NCBI RefSeq assembly: GCF_035994945.1 | Contig: NZ_CP108677.1 | Location: 7,006,001-7,070,000 of the forward strand | DNA from: Streptomyces sp. NBC_01216 | GTDB taxonomy: Bacteria > Actinomycetota > Actinomycetes > Streptomycetales > Streptomycetaceae | Direction: 5' to 3' | Length of the DNA: 64,000 nt | In this document: positions 49,232-58,497 of the stretch, piece after piece | Layout: every line of letters begins with the position of its first letter | Position numbering within the stretch: the stretch's first letter is position 1 | Made by a program: the position numbers and the translations under genes | Notes under the pieces: generated by a model | The model's database searches: none | Told to the model about the DNA's origin: nothing | Seen by the model: only the letters and a program-made list of their open reading frames with translations

Positions 49232-50254
49232 CTACTCCCGGTCCGTCGGGCTCGCCGCGGTGTAGCGAGGCGCACCGGTGTACCAGGCGTGGAGGCCGGA
49301 GAGGAATCCGCAGGCGCCGCGGAGCCAGGTGTCCAGCCGGTCCCGCTCGTCGGCGTCCAGACCGGACCGCTCCACGAGCGGAGGGATTTCGTCGCGTCTC
49401 AGGTGCTCGAAGTCCCGCAGCCGGGTGTTCACCAGAGTGAGCGCGGCGGGCACGGCGTCGTGGAGAGCGATGCCCAGGGAGGTGCCGATGACCAGGACCA
49501 GATTGTTGACGTCGCGCTCCTCGTGCACCTCCCGCTCGTAGGAGGCGATGTCGTTCGCCAGCCCCATGTAGTCCATGAAGGCGTCGAGTAGGGCGCGGAC
49601 GGTCCGGCTGTCCCGGATCCGCTCGGGTATGCGAGCGCCTGTCGCCAGTTCGACGGAGTACGGGGACGTGGGGGCGGCGAAACTGTCGCGCCGGAACACG
49701 ACGTAGTCGATCAGATGGGGGACCCGGCCGCTGCGACTGTTGGCCAGCTCCTCGACTCCCGCGTCGATGTACCGGGTCAGAGCTTGGTTGAAGTCCTTTC
49801 TCCAATGTGCGAGTTCGGGAGGGAAGAGCTGTTCCTGTAGATCCGCGATGCCGCGTTCCACGGCGTTCGCGGGCACCGGCAGCCGAGCCCCGGGCTCGGT
49901 CGGCAGGAAGGCGTGCAGCCGGTCGGTGAAGACCAGCGCGCCGGGGAGGTCGCCGGCCCGCTTGAAGGTGGTGGCGAAGTAGTCGTCCCACGCCAGCGCC
50001 CAGACGTTGAACCGGTGGTTCAGGCGCAGCCGCGCGAGAGAGGCGTCAGGCAGGGTCCAGGCGGTCAGCTGGTCGACGGTCATGGCGTGGAAGGCCGGCC
50101 TCGTCCAGATACCGCGGTGGTCCGGGTAGGCGTCCAGCATGCCCATCTCGCGGGCCCAGTTCTCGCTCTCCCGGCGCAGGGTCGGCAGATGCGGATTCAC
50201 CCGCAGCGGATGGGGCATCCAGAGCTGCGGAAGCTCGACGGCACGCACTGTCAT
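49232..50254 (-). CDS. Class I terpene synthase (sesquiterpene cyclase type)
   Basis: The protein has 340 residues. The Mg-binding aspartates are in LAWDDYF (Asp90, Asp91), and the NSE triad is NDIASYERE (Asn234, Ser238, Glu242), followed by the RY pair near the end (APRYTA). ELPQLWMPHPLRVNPHLPTLRRES and ENWAREMGMLD closely follow the start of germacradienol/geosmin-type cyclases, but there is only one domain. The product, probably a C15 hydrocarbon or alcohol, cannot be read. GGAGG about eight bases before the ATG fixes the start. Confidence 0.9.
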   Translation of the reverse strand: MTVRAVELPQLWMPHPLRVNPHLPTLRRESENWAREMGMLDAYPDHRGIWTRPAFHAMTVDQLTAWTLPDASLARLRLNHRFNVWALAWDDYFATTFKRAGDLPGALVFTDRLHAFLPTEPGARLPVPANAVERGIADLQEQLFPPELAHWRKDFNQALTRYIDAGVEELANSRSGRVPHLIDYVVFRRDSFAAPTSPYSVELATGARIPERIRDSRTVRALLDAFMDYMGLANDIASYEREVHEERDVNNLVLVIGTSLGIALHDAVPAALTLVNTRLRDFEHLRRDEIPPLVERSGLDADERDRLDTWLRGACGFLSGLHAWYTGAPRYTAASPTDRE

Positions 50255-51274
50255 GGGACCGGCCTCCTCCTCGTCCTCGGCCCGCGTCGGAGCGCGGACC
50301 ACCGTCGGGGCGTCATGCAGGCGCGGGAAAGCGGCCCACCCGTCGTTCCCGCCGCGCCACCGGGAGCCCGGACACGGTTCCGGACGGCACACCGCCGGAT
50401 GCCTCCGACACGGCGGGGCACACCGTGTCCCCCACGTCCAGTGACGGCCGCCGTCGCGGCGGGGCCGACCAATTCCCGCCACGGGCCTCTGCAAACCTGC
50501 CCGCCCCGAACGATCGGCAATCCCGCGATCGTCTTCCATCGACGATCAGCAGCCGTCGCCGCGCTCCGAGGCGCAGGCGCGGTCGATCAGGAAGAACCAG
50601 CCAGAACGCCTCCGCCGAGTCCGCCCAAGAAGACGGCGCTCGACAGCGACGTCGGTGCGTGGCGCGCGATCCCGGGGCGGAGTATCCGCCACAGGCGGCG
50701 GACCGGTTGCTCCACCGGCTCGGCGACCGCAGGCGGCGGACCGACGCTTCCCGGCCGTGGAGCCGGATGAGCGCCGAGGCGATCCCCGCCGCCCCGGCCC
50801 CGCTGGGCTACCCGGCCGCGGTTCCCGCGGTGGTGGACACGCTCGGCGCCGCGGTGCGCCATGAGCAGCGGCATGATGCTGAACAGGTACTCCGGACCGG
50901 CCAGGGTTCGGGGAAGCGTCAAGCACTTCACAGCCGCGGTCGGGAGGGGCAGGAAGACCTGGGGAGGAAGCCCCACCTTCTGGCCGCCGTCAGACAGAGC
51001 AGCGGCGCCCGTCGTCTCCGGAATCAGTTGTTCCCACGGAAAGCGTCCGTCGAAGCGGGAGCACGCACGCATCCGCCGGCCCGTCAAACATGCCCTCGGC
51101 GTGGCGTGCCGCCCAACGGATGACGGTCGGGCAGGTGTCACTCATTGAGCCCTGCGAGTCCGGCTCCCCGGTGGCGCGACCGCGTGCGGGATCTGACGGT
51201 GGTGCAGTCGCCACCGCGTAGGGAAATAGCCGACGGACGGTCAGCTGACGCCGCTGGCGACGGAAGGAAGCATC
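50255..51274. other. 1.02-kb stretch with no supported gene
   Basis: Open frames occur on both strands because of GC bias, but none has a good ribosome site plus protein-like sequence. The plus frame from ATG 50767 (MSAEAIPAAPAPLGYP) begins plausibly but loses codon bias after about 45 codons. The region may be a decayed gene and includes the terpene synthase promoter. Confidence 0.45.
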
Positions 51275-51913
51275 ATGCGCTCTGCCCGCATTCTTCTCGC
51301 CGCAGCCATCGCGACGGCTGCGCTCACGGTCGGCGGTTCCACGGCGACCGCCGCCACATACGCCGACTGGGACAAGGACGACTCGACCCACTCCAAGGAC
51401 CACGACAAGGGCGGGAAGCACTCCAAGGAGCATGGCAAGCCGCACGGTGGTGTCCACACCGGTGGTGGTGCGCTGGGTCTGGTGTCCGGCGACGAGTGGG
51501 ACAAGGACCACGACAAGGGCGGCAAGTACTCCAAGGAGCATGGCAAGCCGCACGGTGGTGTCCACACCGGTGGTGGTGCGCTGGGTCTGGTGTCCGGCGA
51601 CGAGTGGGACAAGGACCACGACAAGGGCGGCAAGTACTCCAAGGAGCATGGCAAGCCGCACGGTGGTGTCCACACCGGTGGTGGTGCGCTCTCGCTCGTG
51701 AACGACGCGGACTGGAACAAGGACCACGACAAGAGCGAATCGTCCGCCGCCGACAAGAAGGAGCACGACAAGCCCCGTGGCGGCATGCACACCGGCGGTG
51801 GCGGTCTCGCCGACTCCGGCACCAGCCTGGCCGGCGCGAGCGTGCTGCTCCTCGGCGGGCTCGGAGCCGGCGCCTACATGCTGCGCCGCCGGCGGGCCGG
51901 CGTGGCCGCCTGA
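51275..51913 (+). CDS. Repeat-containing cell-surface protein, sortase substrate-like
   Basis: The protein has 212 residues. A signal peptide covers 1-27 (MRSARILLAAAIATAALTVG then TATA). The middle is built of 36-residue units, WDKDHDKGGKYSKEHGKPHG then GVHTGGGALGLVSGDE, very rich in Lys, Asp, His and Gly. The C-terminus has LADSG, a hydrophobic span GASVLLLGGLGAGAYML and RRRR, the layout of sortase substrates (LAxTG is usual in Streptomyces; here Ser replaces Thr). The class F sortase gene starts 135 bp downstream. The charged His-rich repeats could bind metal or cell-wall polymers (inference). Confidence 0.85.
   Translation: MRSARILLAAAIATAALTVGGSTATAATYADWDKDDSTHSKDHDKGGKHSKEHGKPHGGVHTGGGALGLVSGDEWDKDHDKGGKYSKEHGKPHGGVHTGGGALGLVSGDEWDKDHDKGGKYSKEHGKPHGGVHTGGGALSLVNDADWNKDHDKSESSAADKKEHDKPRGGMHTGGGGLADSGTSLAGASVLLLGGLGAGAYMLRRRRAGVAA
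51422..51745 (+). repeat. 108-bp tandem repeat, three units
   Basis: Units start at 51422, 51530 and 51638. The first two are nearly identical; the third keeps the first half and diverges after about 50 bases. A degenerate related stretch precedes at about 51371-51421 and another follows to 51810. The period is 36 codons, so copy number can change without breaking the frame. Confidence 0.9.
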
Positions 51914-52048
51914 GCCCAGGCCCGAGAGGAATCCCCTGCGGTGAGCAGGGGCAGGCGGTGGCCGCCGTCCGGTTGGCGGCCACCGCGTCATGGGGCGGCG
52001 GGCGCCACGTACGCCTATCGACGGTGACTTGCTATGCGGAGGTGGCAC

Positions 52049-52723
52049 ATGGCCTCGGAACCGGACTTCCACGGCGAGAAGCGTGGTCGTCGACGAAGGA
52101 TCGCGATCTTCCTGTGGACCCTGGCTCTGGGGGCCGTCGCCGTCCTGCTGCTCGGGAGACTGCCACAGGAGGAGACGGCCCCAGGGCAGGGGACGGCGTA
52201 TGCCCGTGTACCCCCCGCGGTTCCGAGCCCGACCACGCAGCCTGCGAAGCGACCGCTTTCCCTGTCGAGGTCGGCACCCGTGCGGATCGTGATCCCGCGG
52301 ATCGGCGTGGACGCTCCGTTCACCGACCTGGCGATCGGCGAAGGAGGCCACCTCGACGCCCCTCCGCCGAACGACACCAATCTCGTCGGATGGCACGCCG
52401 ACGGACCGAGCCCCGGAGAGATCGGTACAGCCATCGTCGCGGGCCACGTCGACACCAAGACGTCCGCCGCGGTGTTCGCCGGACTCAGCAGACTCACCCC
52501 CGGTGACCGCTTCGACATCCGCCGCGCCGACGGCCGCACCGCCACCTTCGCCGTCGACACCCTTGAGACCTTCTCGAAGGAGGACTTTCCGAACGACCGC
52601 GTCTACGCCGATACAGACCGGCCGCTCATCCGCCTCATCACCTGTGCCGGCGTCTACGACAAGAAGGTCCGCGACTACAAGGACAACCTGGTCGTCTTCG
52701 CCCATCTCGCTGACGCCACGTGA
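52049..52723 (+). CDS. Class F sortase
   Basis: The protein has 224 residues. After a basic start there is one N-terminal span (AIFLWTLALGAVAVLLL, about 15-35), a Pro/Thr-rich linker, then the sortase barrel: IVAGHVDTKTSA with the catalytic His, LITCAGVYDKKV with the catalytic Cys, and an Arg in VRDYKDN. It should cleave and attach a sorted surface protein, or act as a carboxypeptidase-like relative. GGAGGTGG before ATG 52049 favours it over ATG 52034. The adjacent repeat protein is the obvious candidate substrate. Confidence 0.9.
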   Translation: MASEPDFHGEKRGRRRRIAIFLWTLALGAVAVLLLGRLPQEETAPGQGTAYARVPPAVPSPTTQPAKRPLSLSRSAPVRIVIPRIGVDAPFTDLAIGEGGHLDAPPPNDTNLVGWHADGPSPGEIGTAIVAGHVDTKTSAAVFAGLSRLTPGDRFDIRRADGRTATFAVDTLETFSKEDFPNDRVYADTDRPLIRLITCAGVYDKKVRDYKDNLVVFAHLADAT

Positions 52724-52860
52724 TGCCGGCTGACAGCGCCGCTGCGCGCCGTTCATCCTCTGCGCGAGCCCACCGGATGCTCGAGGGGTGCGGAAGGCAG
52801 GGCCTGGGCCGCGGTGTTCCCACCGCGTGACGATGCACCGGCGGTCGGTCCGGCTTCAGT

Positions 52861-53754
52861 TCAGGCCCGTTCGGCCGTGACGCCGCTCGGCGTGCCCTGT
52901 CCGTTCTTCAGGGTGAGGCGGTCGTCCGTGATGATCCGTAGGACGTCGTTGGCGAGCTGCAGCGGGTGGGCCTCCTGCCAGATCGTGCTCAGGGCCTCCT
53001 GGGTGCCGTAGAACATGTACCCGTCCGACTGCTCCACGCCGTCCGACTCCCTGACGACCATCCATCGCGAGTCGCCGCGGTAGAAGCTGTACTCCTCGGC
53101 GTTGGCCAGGATGGTGACGTCACAGCCGCACCCGCACCCTGCGTCGGACGAGGGGGCGTACTCGCCGTCCTCATGGCGTCGGTTCAGTGTCACCGTCTCG
53201 TCGAGCCGCTCGCTGAGCAGCGCCGCTACCGCTGTCAGGGTCTCATGGGCGTTGGGAGTCACCGGTGCCGAGGTCGGGGCTTCGTACAGGGCGCGTACGG
53301 CGGGAGGGGCGTGACGGGCGATCAGACCGTGGATCTGTTCGCGCACCGAGCGTAGCGAGGCGAGCGCGTCGGCGAGGTTCGCCGGTTGCCCGGCACCGGC
53401 CGGAGCGGGCATCGGTGTCTCCCCGCGGTCGGCGATCCGCTCGACTGCCTGCCCGGTTGCCTGGAGCGCGTCCGCTGTCCGCTGCAGCTGGACGAAGAGC
53501 ACCGATGCGACCGTCGCGGCGTCCTGCGGGGTGTAGAGGGCCCAGGGACTCGACAGGGCCGTCATCACGGCCTCGGTGGTCCCGGCCGCCGCGCATGCCA
53601 TATCCACTGAGTCCCGGGGGTTGTGCATGCCGTCGTGGATCATGGCGGACACCTCTCCGAGGAGGTCGCTCGGTTCCTCGGCGGCCCGCTTGTACAGGAC
53701 ACCGAAGGATGCGCTGTCGTCGGGTCCGGACAGTTGAGCCTTGTTGTTGTGCAT
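52861..53754 (-). CDS. Hypothetical protein with CGCGC cluster
   Basis: The protein has 297 residues, cytoplasmic. The first two thirds are helical; near residue 204 there is GCGCGCDVTILANAEEYSFYRGDSRWMVV, a tight Cys cluster followed by a beta stretch that could bind metal. No family is recognised. GGGAGG nine bases before ATG 53754 gives the start. Base composition is slightly less GC-rich than the neighbours. Confidence 0.7.
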   Translation of the reverse strand: MHNNKAQLSGPDDSASFGVLYKRAAEEPSDLLGEVSAMIHDGMHNPRDSVDMACAAAGTTEAVMTALSSPWALYTPQDAATVASVLFVQLQRTADALQATGQAVERIADRGETPMPAPAGAGQPANLADALASLRSVREQIHGLIARHAPPAVRALYEAPTSAPVTPNAHETLTAVAALLSERLDETVTLNRRHEDGEYAPSSDAGCGCGCDVTILANAEEYSFYRGDSRWMVVRESDGVEQSDGYMFYGTQEALSTIWQEAHPLQLANDVLRIITDDRLTLKNGQGTPSGVTAERA

Positions 53755-54376
53755 GGTCGGAATCCTCCCAGATTGCGGCGGTGTCACGGGCGAGATTGCG
53801 AAGGTTTGCTCCGGGAGCGGCCCGACCCGGCCGCTCCCGGAGCCGTACCCGGATCACAGTGAGCCGTCCCGTGGTGGCCGGCGCCCGACTCCCTCCCCGT
53901 CAATACCGCCGCACCCGGACGCCGCGGGTACGGTCGCGGCCGGCCGTCACGAGGGTGGGGGTGGCCCCCTCGGCATCGGTCAGCCACACATCCAGCGGCC
54001 CGGACCGGGGCTCCCCGTGCAGGGGTCGGACTGGTGCCTGATCGTGGAGACATCGGTCCCCGGAGAGGGAGGCGAGGCAGCGGAGTTAGTCCGGCCGCGT
54101 CGAGGTGATGCCGGTCCACGGTGGGACCCCGTTCGCGGTTCATGTGGGCGGGACGGTCAGGGCAGTACGCGCAGAAGCGGACCCGGACACCGGCCGCCTC
54201 GTGCGGGAGGTCACCTTCGACTCCGGCCGGGTCCGGTGCGAGACCTGGTCCGGGAACCTCCGCCTGTCCGTGTCGTGACCAGCGCGAGGCGGGCACCAGG
54301 CGGCGCTGATGCCCCTCCCGCGCGGACCGCTTCCACCGCTCCGTCGCGTCGCACCCACAAGCCGTCCGATGCCGGT
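53755..54376. other. 622-bp gap with one small coherent frame
   Basis: Apart from the frame at 54108-54278, listed separately, no gene is supported. The right part of the gap lies downstream of the lipoprotein gene; the left part includes the promoter of the CGCGC protein. Confidence 0.4.
54108..54278 (+). pseudogene. Short orphan frame, possible gene remnant
   Basis: The 56-codon frame MPVHGGTPFAVHVGGTVRAV to CETWSGNLRLSVS has good codon bias and a beta-domain-like sequence, but GAGGTG lies too close to the ATG and upstream there is an in-frame stop at 54087-54089. It looks like the C-terminal end of a lost protein. No family is recognised. Confidence 0.3.
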
Positions 54377-55384
54377 TCAGTCACCCGGCTCCGTCACTCG
54401 GAGCTGCCGCAACAGGCCGCCGTAGTCCTCGTCGTCGTCACTGATGAAGATCGGAAATGAGCCGGAGACCAACGCGACGCCTTCGACCTTGAGCCCCGAG
54501 CTCCGGGCGAGCATCTGCGGAGGTTCGACCGGAAGAAGTCTCGCGCCGAGGGGCCCGCCCCGCTGAACCGTGGCCGCGCGGTACACGGCGCTGTCGAAGG
54601 GACCGAGGTCACCGGGGTCGTACGCGGACGAGAGGTAGAGATTGCCCTTCGTGTCGATGTCGAGGCCCGAGGCAGGGCGCGCGCCCGGCGGCTCGGGCGC
54701 GGTGAAGGAGACTGACACCCATTTCCCGCCGAACGTGATCTCACCGCGCCCGCTGACCGTCAGGCGCGTCATGTTGATGCGCGTGGTGTCGCTTCCCTGC
54801 GCCCGCTCGGCGTACACGAAGTAGTCTTGCCCGCCGACCGTCGCGACGGCCGTCGCCTCGACGTTGGTGAGCGGCTCGGGTGTCCTCGGCCACGGTACCG
54901 AGCCGGCGATCTCGATGTGGAGGCTCCTGTTCCACCGTGCGAGATAGATGGTGGGGTCGGGGTCACTGCCGTCGGCGGCGCTCTCCACCAGCAGCGCTTC
55001 GTTGCGGCCGGGCAGCCGGGCGATGCTTTCGAGGTCGTTCGGCAGACTGGGAAAGTCCACGCGAAGCTCTTCGACGGCGATCCCGTCGGGGTCGACGGGT
55101 GTCCGTACGATCGCGAGGCGAGGCAGGTCGCGTTCGGCGTCGTTGTCCCTCGCGTCGTGGCAGACCAGGAAGACCTCTCGCGGCTCCGCGTCGCCCCGGG
55201 GGCCGGTGAACCCGCGCTCGGTGGCGAGCCAGGCGATGCCGCTGAACTCGCGCGGTGCCCTGACCCGGTCCCTTCCGGGGGACGAGACGTCGGTGGATCG
55301 CTCGACGCCGCACGCGGCCAGAACGAGGAGGTTCAGTCCGACGACAGCAGACGACAGAACCCGTGCCAGAAGCCGACGTCCCAT
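54377..55384 (-). CDS. Secreted lipoprotein with phytase/esterase-like propeller
   Basis: The protein has 335 residues. The signal ends in a lipobox LVLAACG, with Cys25 lipidated. PNDLESIARLPGRNEALLVESA, VEATAVATVGGQDYFVYAE and GLKVEGVALVSGSFPIFISDDD are repeated blade-like strands with acidic loops, similar to esterase-like-activity-of-phytase or SdiA-regulated-like propellers. The substrate is unknown. No operon partner is seen. Confidence 0.72.
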   Translation of the reverse strand: MGRRLLARVLSSAVVGLNLLVLAACGVERSTDVSSPGRDRVRAPREFSGIAWLATERGFTGPRGDAEPREVFLVCHDARDNDAERDLPRLAIVRTPVDPDGIAVEELRVDFPSLPNDLESIARLPGRNEALLVESAADGSDPDPTIYLARWNRSLHIEIAGSVPWPRTPEPLTNVEATAVATVGGQDYFVYAERAQGSDTTRINMTRLTVSGRGEITFGGKWVSVSFTAPEPPGARPASGLDIDTKGNLYLSSAYDPGDLGPFDSAVYRAATVQRGGPLGARLLPVEPPQMLARSSGLKVEGVALVSGSFPIFISDDDEDYGGLLRQLRVTEPGD

Positions 55385-56063
55385 CCTGTGTCCTTCCGTT
55401 GCGCGGTGTGCACTGCCACGGACCGCGGCCCGCTCGGGACGCTAGGACAGGGAACATCCGATTTCCGCCAGGCACCGCCGGAATGTCACCAGTCCGGCGG
55501 TGATCCGTCCGTGGACGGCTCCGTTATCCCGAAGCGACGCGGCGTGACATGGAGCTCTCCGCGGCAGAGCTCGGGTGTGCAAGAGAGCTCGGTGCGCAAG
55601 AGAGCGCCGACGGCCATGCTGCCGGGCGGCTGCCCGCGTCGTGATACGGACGGCCCCCGCTCACGGTCATCCGGTCCGGCTTGTCGAAGTGCGGCGTCGG
55701 CCGGTCGTGGTGGAGTTCGCGGTAGTCGACCACGAGCCGGTGGCCCGGGCAGCAGGCGTCGACCGGCGACTTCGCCGGCCGGCCGCTCACCTCGGGTTCC
55801 CCGGCAGCCCGTCGCACGTCTGCTGCGTCAGCGCTGCTTCGCCGAGGACCCGGTGGCGCAGGCCGACGACGTACGCTTCGTCACTGTCGTCTCTTGTTCC
55901 GATGACCAGGCATCCTCCCGCCAGGGACCGTCAGAGCCGTGCGGCGTCCCGGTCACCGCGCAGCAGGTGAGGCCGACATCCACCGGCGGGGGAGCGTCGC
56001 CGGCCGCCTCACCAACCGACGCGAACGGGCGATCGTCTTCCGGTCCCGGGTGACGGCGAGGAC
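55385..56063. other. 679-bp gap, no supported gene
   Basis: Frames on both strands are short or low quality. It includes the promoter of the lipoprotein gene at the left and lies downstream of the GNAT gene at the right. Confidence 0.45.
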
Positions 56064-56669
56064 TCAGACGCGCTCGGGCCGGGGCGCGCCGTCGAGAATG
56101 GCCCGTTCGGTCTCGGTGGCCTGGCGTTTCCACTCGGGGGCTACGGCGGCGTAGGTGGTGACATCGTGCCAGCAGCCCTGGGTGCGGAAAAGCTGGCGGA
56201 GCGTGGCTTCGGGACGCAGGCCGGCGGCGTGCATCACCTGGGCCATGCGGTGGTGGTCGCTGCGGTGGCCGGCCCAGATGCGGTGCAGGCCCAGGTGCCC
56301 GAAGCCGTACGCCATCAGCAGGCGGCCTGCCTCGTGCCCGTGGCCGCTCACGGAGGCGCCCGGCAAGAGGACCAGGCTGGTGAGCATGGCGTTGCTGCCG
56401 TAGTCCTCGACGAGAAGTCCCATGGTGCCGATGAGGGTGTCGTCGTCCGGGGCGCAGACGGCGAGGGTGTACCTGCGGCGCGGGTGGGTGTGGGGCTGGG
56501 CGAGGTTCTGGGCGAAGGTGTCGTGGGCCTGGGCGGCGGCCATGCGGTCGACGCCCAGGTAGCGGGTGAGGACGCGGTGGGTGAGGATCCGGGCGAAGAC
56601 GTCGTGGTCGCCTGCGTGTAGTTCCCGCAGTCGCAGGTGGTCGCCTCGGAGTTCGGGGATGCGGTTCAC
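56064..56669 (-). CDS. GNAT-family N-acetyltransferase
   Basis: The protein has 201 residues. LRLRELHAGDHDVFARIL at the N-terminus, GTMGLLVEDYGSNAMLTSLVLLP near 85 and GHGHEAGRLLMAYGFGHLGLHRIWAGH near 110 follow the RimJ/RimL-type acetyl-CoA fold. It acetylates an amine on a protein or small molecule; the target is unknown. The GTG at 56669 overlaps the stop of the ThiF-like gene (GTGA), so the two act together or are at least coexpressed. Confidence 0.83.
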   Translation of the reverse strand: MNRIPELRGDHLRLRELHAGDHDVFARILTHRVLTRYLGVDRMAAAQAHDTFAQNLAQPHTHPRRRYTLAVCAPDDDTLIGTMGLLVEDYGSNAMLTSLVLLPGASVSGHGHEAGRLLMAYGFGHLGLHRIWAGHRSDHHRMAQVMHAAGLRPEATLRQLFRTQGCWHDVTTYAAVAPEWKRQATETERAILDGAPRPERV

Positions 56670-57832
56670 AGGGTGGCTCCGTGCGGTGCGGGCACGACAG
56701 GCATGGTGGGGACAAGCCTCTCGAGGTCGATGGAGTGGCGGCCCGAGGGCAGAGCTTCGCCGAGCAGGATGCGGCGGGCGGTGTCGGTGATGAGGGCGGC
56801 GCCGAGCATGACGCCGCTGGCCAGCTGCGGCCAGCTGGAGAGGGTGTGGCCGACACGGGTGAGGGCGTCGCTCATGGCGGGGCTCAGCCGCTGTTCGTCG
56901 ACGACCCTGAGCAGGAAGCGGATGGCCTCCTCCCGGTCCAGGCCCGCGACGTCGGCGGCTGTCGTCGCCCCGATGCGGCCGTGGAAGAGTGGGCGGTCCT
57001 CTTCGAGGTCGAAGCGCTCGATGTCGAGTACGCCACGGTCGTTGGTGTCCATCAGGACGGGGACCCGCAGGCGGCGCGCGTGCTCGCGTGCGGCGACCTT
57101 CACCCACGGGGTGTCGCACTCCTCGACGAGCAGGTCCAGGCCGTGGGCCCGGTCGCCGAAGAAGTCCCCGACGTTCTCCTCGTTCACTCCTCCCCGGTGG
57201 ACCTCGATGTCCAGGTAGGGATCGAGCTCGTACATGCGCCGGGCGCACAACACGCTTTTCTCCAGGCCGAGTTCGTGCACGCCGGCACGGAGCCGGTTCA
57301 GGTTCGACAGGCTGAGGCAGTCGAAGTCCGCCAGCCGGAAGGCACCGCCGACGCCTTCCATGGCGCAGGCCAGAGCGGCGCTGCTGCCCACCGACAGGCC
57401 GATGACGCCGATCCGGCGCCGCAACAGGCATTGTTGCTGCGCACGGGTGATCTTGTCGCGGTTGCGGTCGGTGCGGACCAGGCGGAACTCCGCCTCGGGC
57501 AGCACGTGGACCAGGCGCCCGGACCAGGGGTACCAGGCCCACCTGCCGTACGTGTCCGGCCGGCCCGATACGACCTGCTCGACCTCCCGGTCAAGGTCCT
57601 GGGGGCCGAAGCTCTCGCCAGGTGCCCGACAACGCACGAGTTCGGCGACCTGGTCCTCGATGCGGCCGTGCACCTCGCGCAGGACGGTCGAGCCACGCAG
57701 CGCCGACAGAGCCTGGGCGTCGGCAGGCCGCGACGGGTCCAGCAGCACAGGTCGAAACGATTCCTCGGCCTGGCGCGGCGAAGGAAGGACGAAGGAGTCC
57801 GGCTCCAGGCCGGAAGACAGCGACTGAGACAC
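56666..57832 (-). CDS. ThiF/MoeB-like E1 adenylyltransferase
   Basis: The protein has 388 residues. The first about 135 residues are a separate domain of unknown type (REVHGRIEDQVAELVRCRAPG). Then IGVIGLSVGSSAALACAMEG is the nucleotide motif, ADFDCLSLSNLNRL the Asp-Arg adenylation block, and LLVEECDTPWVK follows. This is like the Rv1355c/MoeY group of E1-like enzymes in actinobacteria. Canonical E1 enzymes adenylate a ThiS/MoaD-type C-terminus or a peptide; no ubiquitin-like partner gene is adjacent. GTGA overlap joins it to the GNAT gene. Confidence 0.82.
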   Translation of the reverse strand: MSQSLSSGLEPDSFVLPSPRQAEESFRPVLLDPSRPADAQALSALRGSTVLREVHGRIEDQVAELVRCRAPGESFGPQDLDREVEQVVSGRPDTYGRWAWYPWSGRLVHVLPEAEFRLVRTDRNRDKITRAQQQCLLRRRIGVIGLSVGSSAALACAMEGVGGAFRLADFDCLSLSNLNRLRAGVHELGLEKSVLCARRMYELDPYLDIEVHRGGVNEENVGDFFGDRAHGLDLLVEECDTPWVKVAAREHARRLRVPVLMDTNDRGVLDIERFDLEEDRPLFHGRIGATTAADVAGLDREEAIRFLLRVVDEQRLSPAMSDALTRVGHTLSSWPQLASGVMLGAALITDTARRILLGEALPSGRHSIDLERLVPTMPVVPAPHGATL

Positions 57833-58059
57833 GACGGCGACGCTAACAATCCAAGATCACTGAAGCGGGCAGGTCACCCGTGGGGGCGCACTCGAATTGA
57901 TCTTCTAGCTGAATGCGCCCCCTGCGGACTCGGGGCGGTGCAGGCCGGGTTGGCCGGGGGCGCGGTCACCGCGCAAGCCCCCCGAACGGGTGACTGTGGG
58001 CGCCCAGTCGATCTCGTTGGTCCCGGGCGCGTCAACAGCATCCCTGGACCGGAGGAATC

Positions 58060-58497
58060 GTGGATCGAAGCACCGGAAGCACCGTCCGCCGGCTGCGCAG
58101 ACATGGTTTCGTGGCCTCGTTGGTCGCGCTCTTCACGCTGCTCGTCCCGGCCGTGGCGCACGCCGGCGCCAACGCGAACGTGCGCTACACCTCGCCCCCG
58201 TACGACGCGGCCATCCACGAGATCAGGGAGTCCCGCAGCCGGCAGTGCCTGTTCATCCGCGGCGCGTCCACCAATACCGGGGCAGTCATCCAGACGTTCG
58301 ACCGCAAGGGCCGGCACCACCAGCGCTTCGATTCACCGGCCTCGTCCCGGCCACCGCCGGCCGCAGCGTCGTCGCCGCGGCGACCAGGGGTGTGCCGAAG
58401 ACACCCACGAACTCCCCCTCACGGCCGGGGGCGCTTCCCGGCGGGCGCGACTGTACCGAGCCACATCCCCGGCACCCAGGTCCACATCCGTGGGTGA
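58060..58497 (+). pseudogene. Secreted lectin-like protein, truncated
   Basis: The GTG at 58060 has GGAGGA six bases upstream. A signal peptide (GFVASLVALFTLLVPAVAHA) is followed by RYTSPPYDAAIHEIRESRSR and CLFIRGASTNTGAVIQTFDR, which resembles the start of a ricin-B-like domain. After residue about 88 (HHQRFDS) the sequence turns to low-complexity Pro/Arg/Ser, suggesting a frameshift that removed the rest of the domain. A short functional secreted peptide is less likely. Confidence 0.5.

Noticed and set aside
50767..51123. A plus-strand frame starting MSAEAIPAAPAPLG
   Set aside because: Codon bias fades after about 45 codons and no ribosome site precedes it; kept only as a possible decayed gene in the gap note.
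51422..51745. Possible CRISPR or regulatory repeat array
   Set aside because: Units are 108 bp, directly adjacent, in frame and translated; there are no unique spacers.
50990..52756. A 588-codon minus-strand frame opposite the repeat protein and sortase genes
   Set aside because: It is a shadow frame with Val/Leu repeats produced by the 108-bp repeats; no start site or homology-like sequence.
55524..55817. A minus-strand frame of 97 codons in the gap before the GNAT gene
   Set aside because: No ribosome site, no recognised motif and poor third-position bias.
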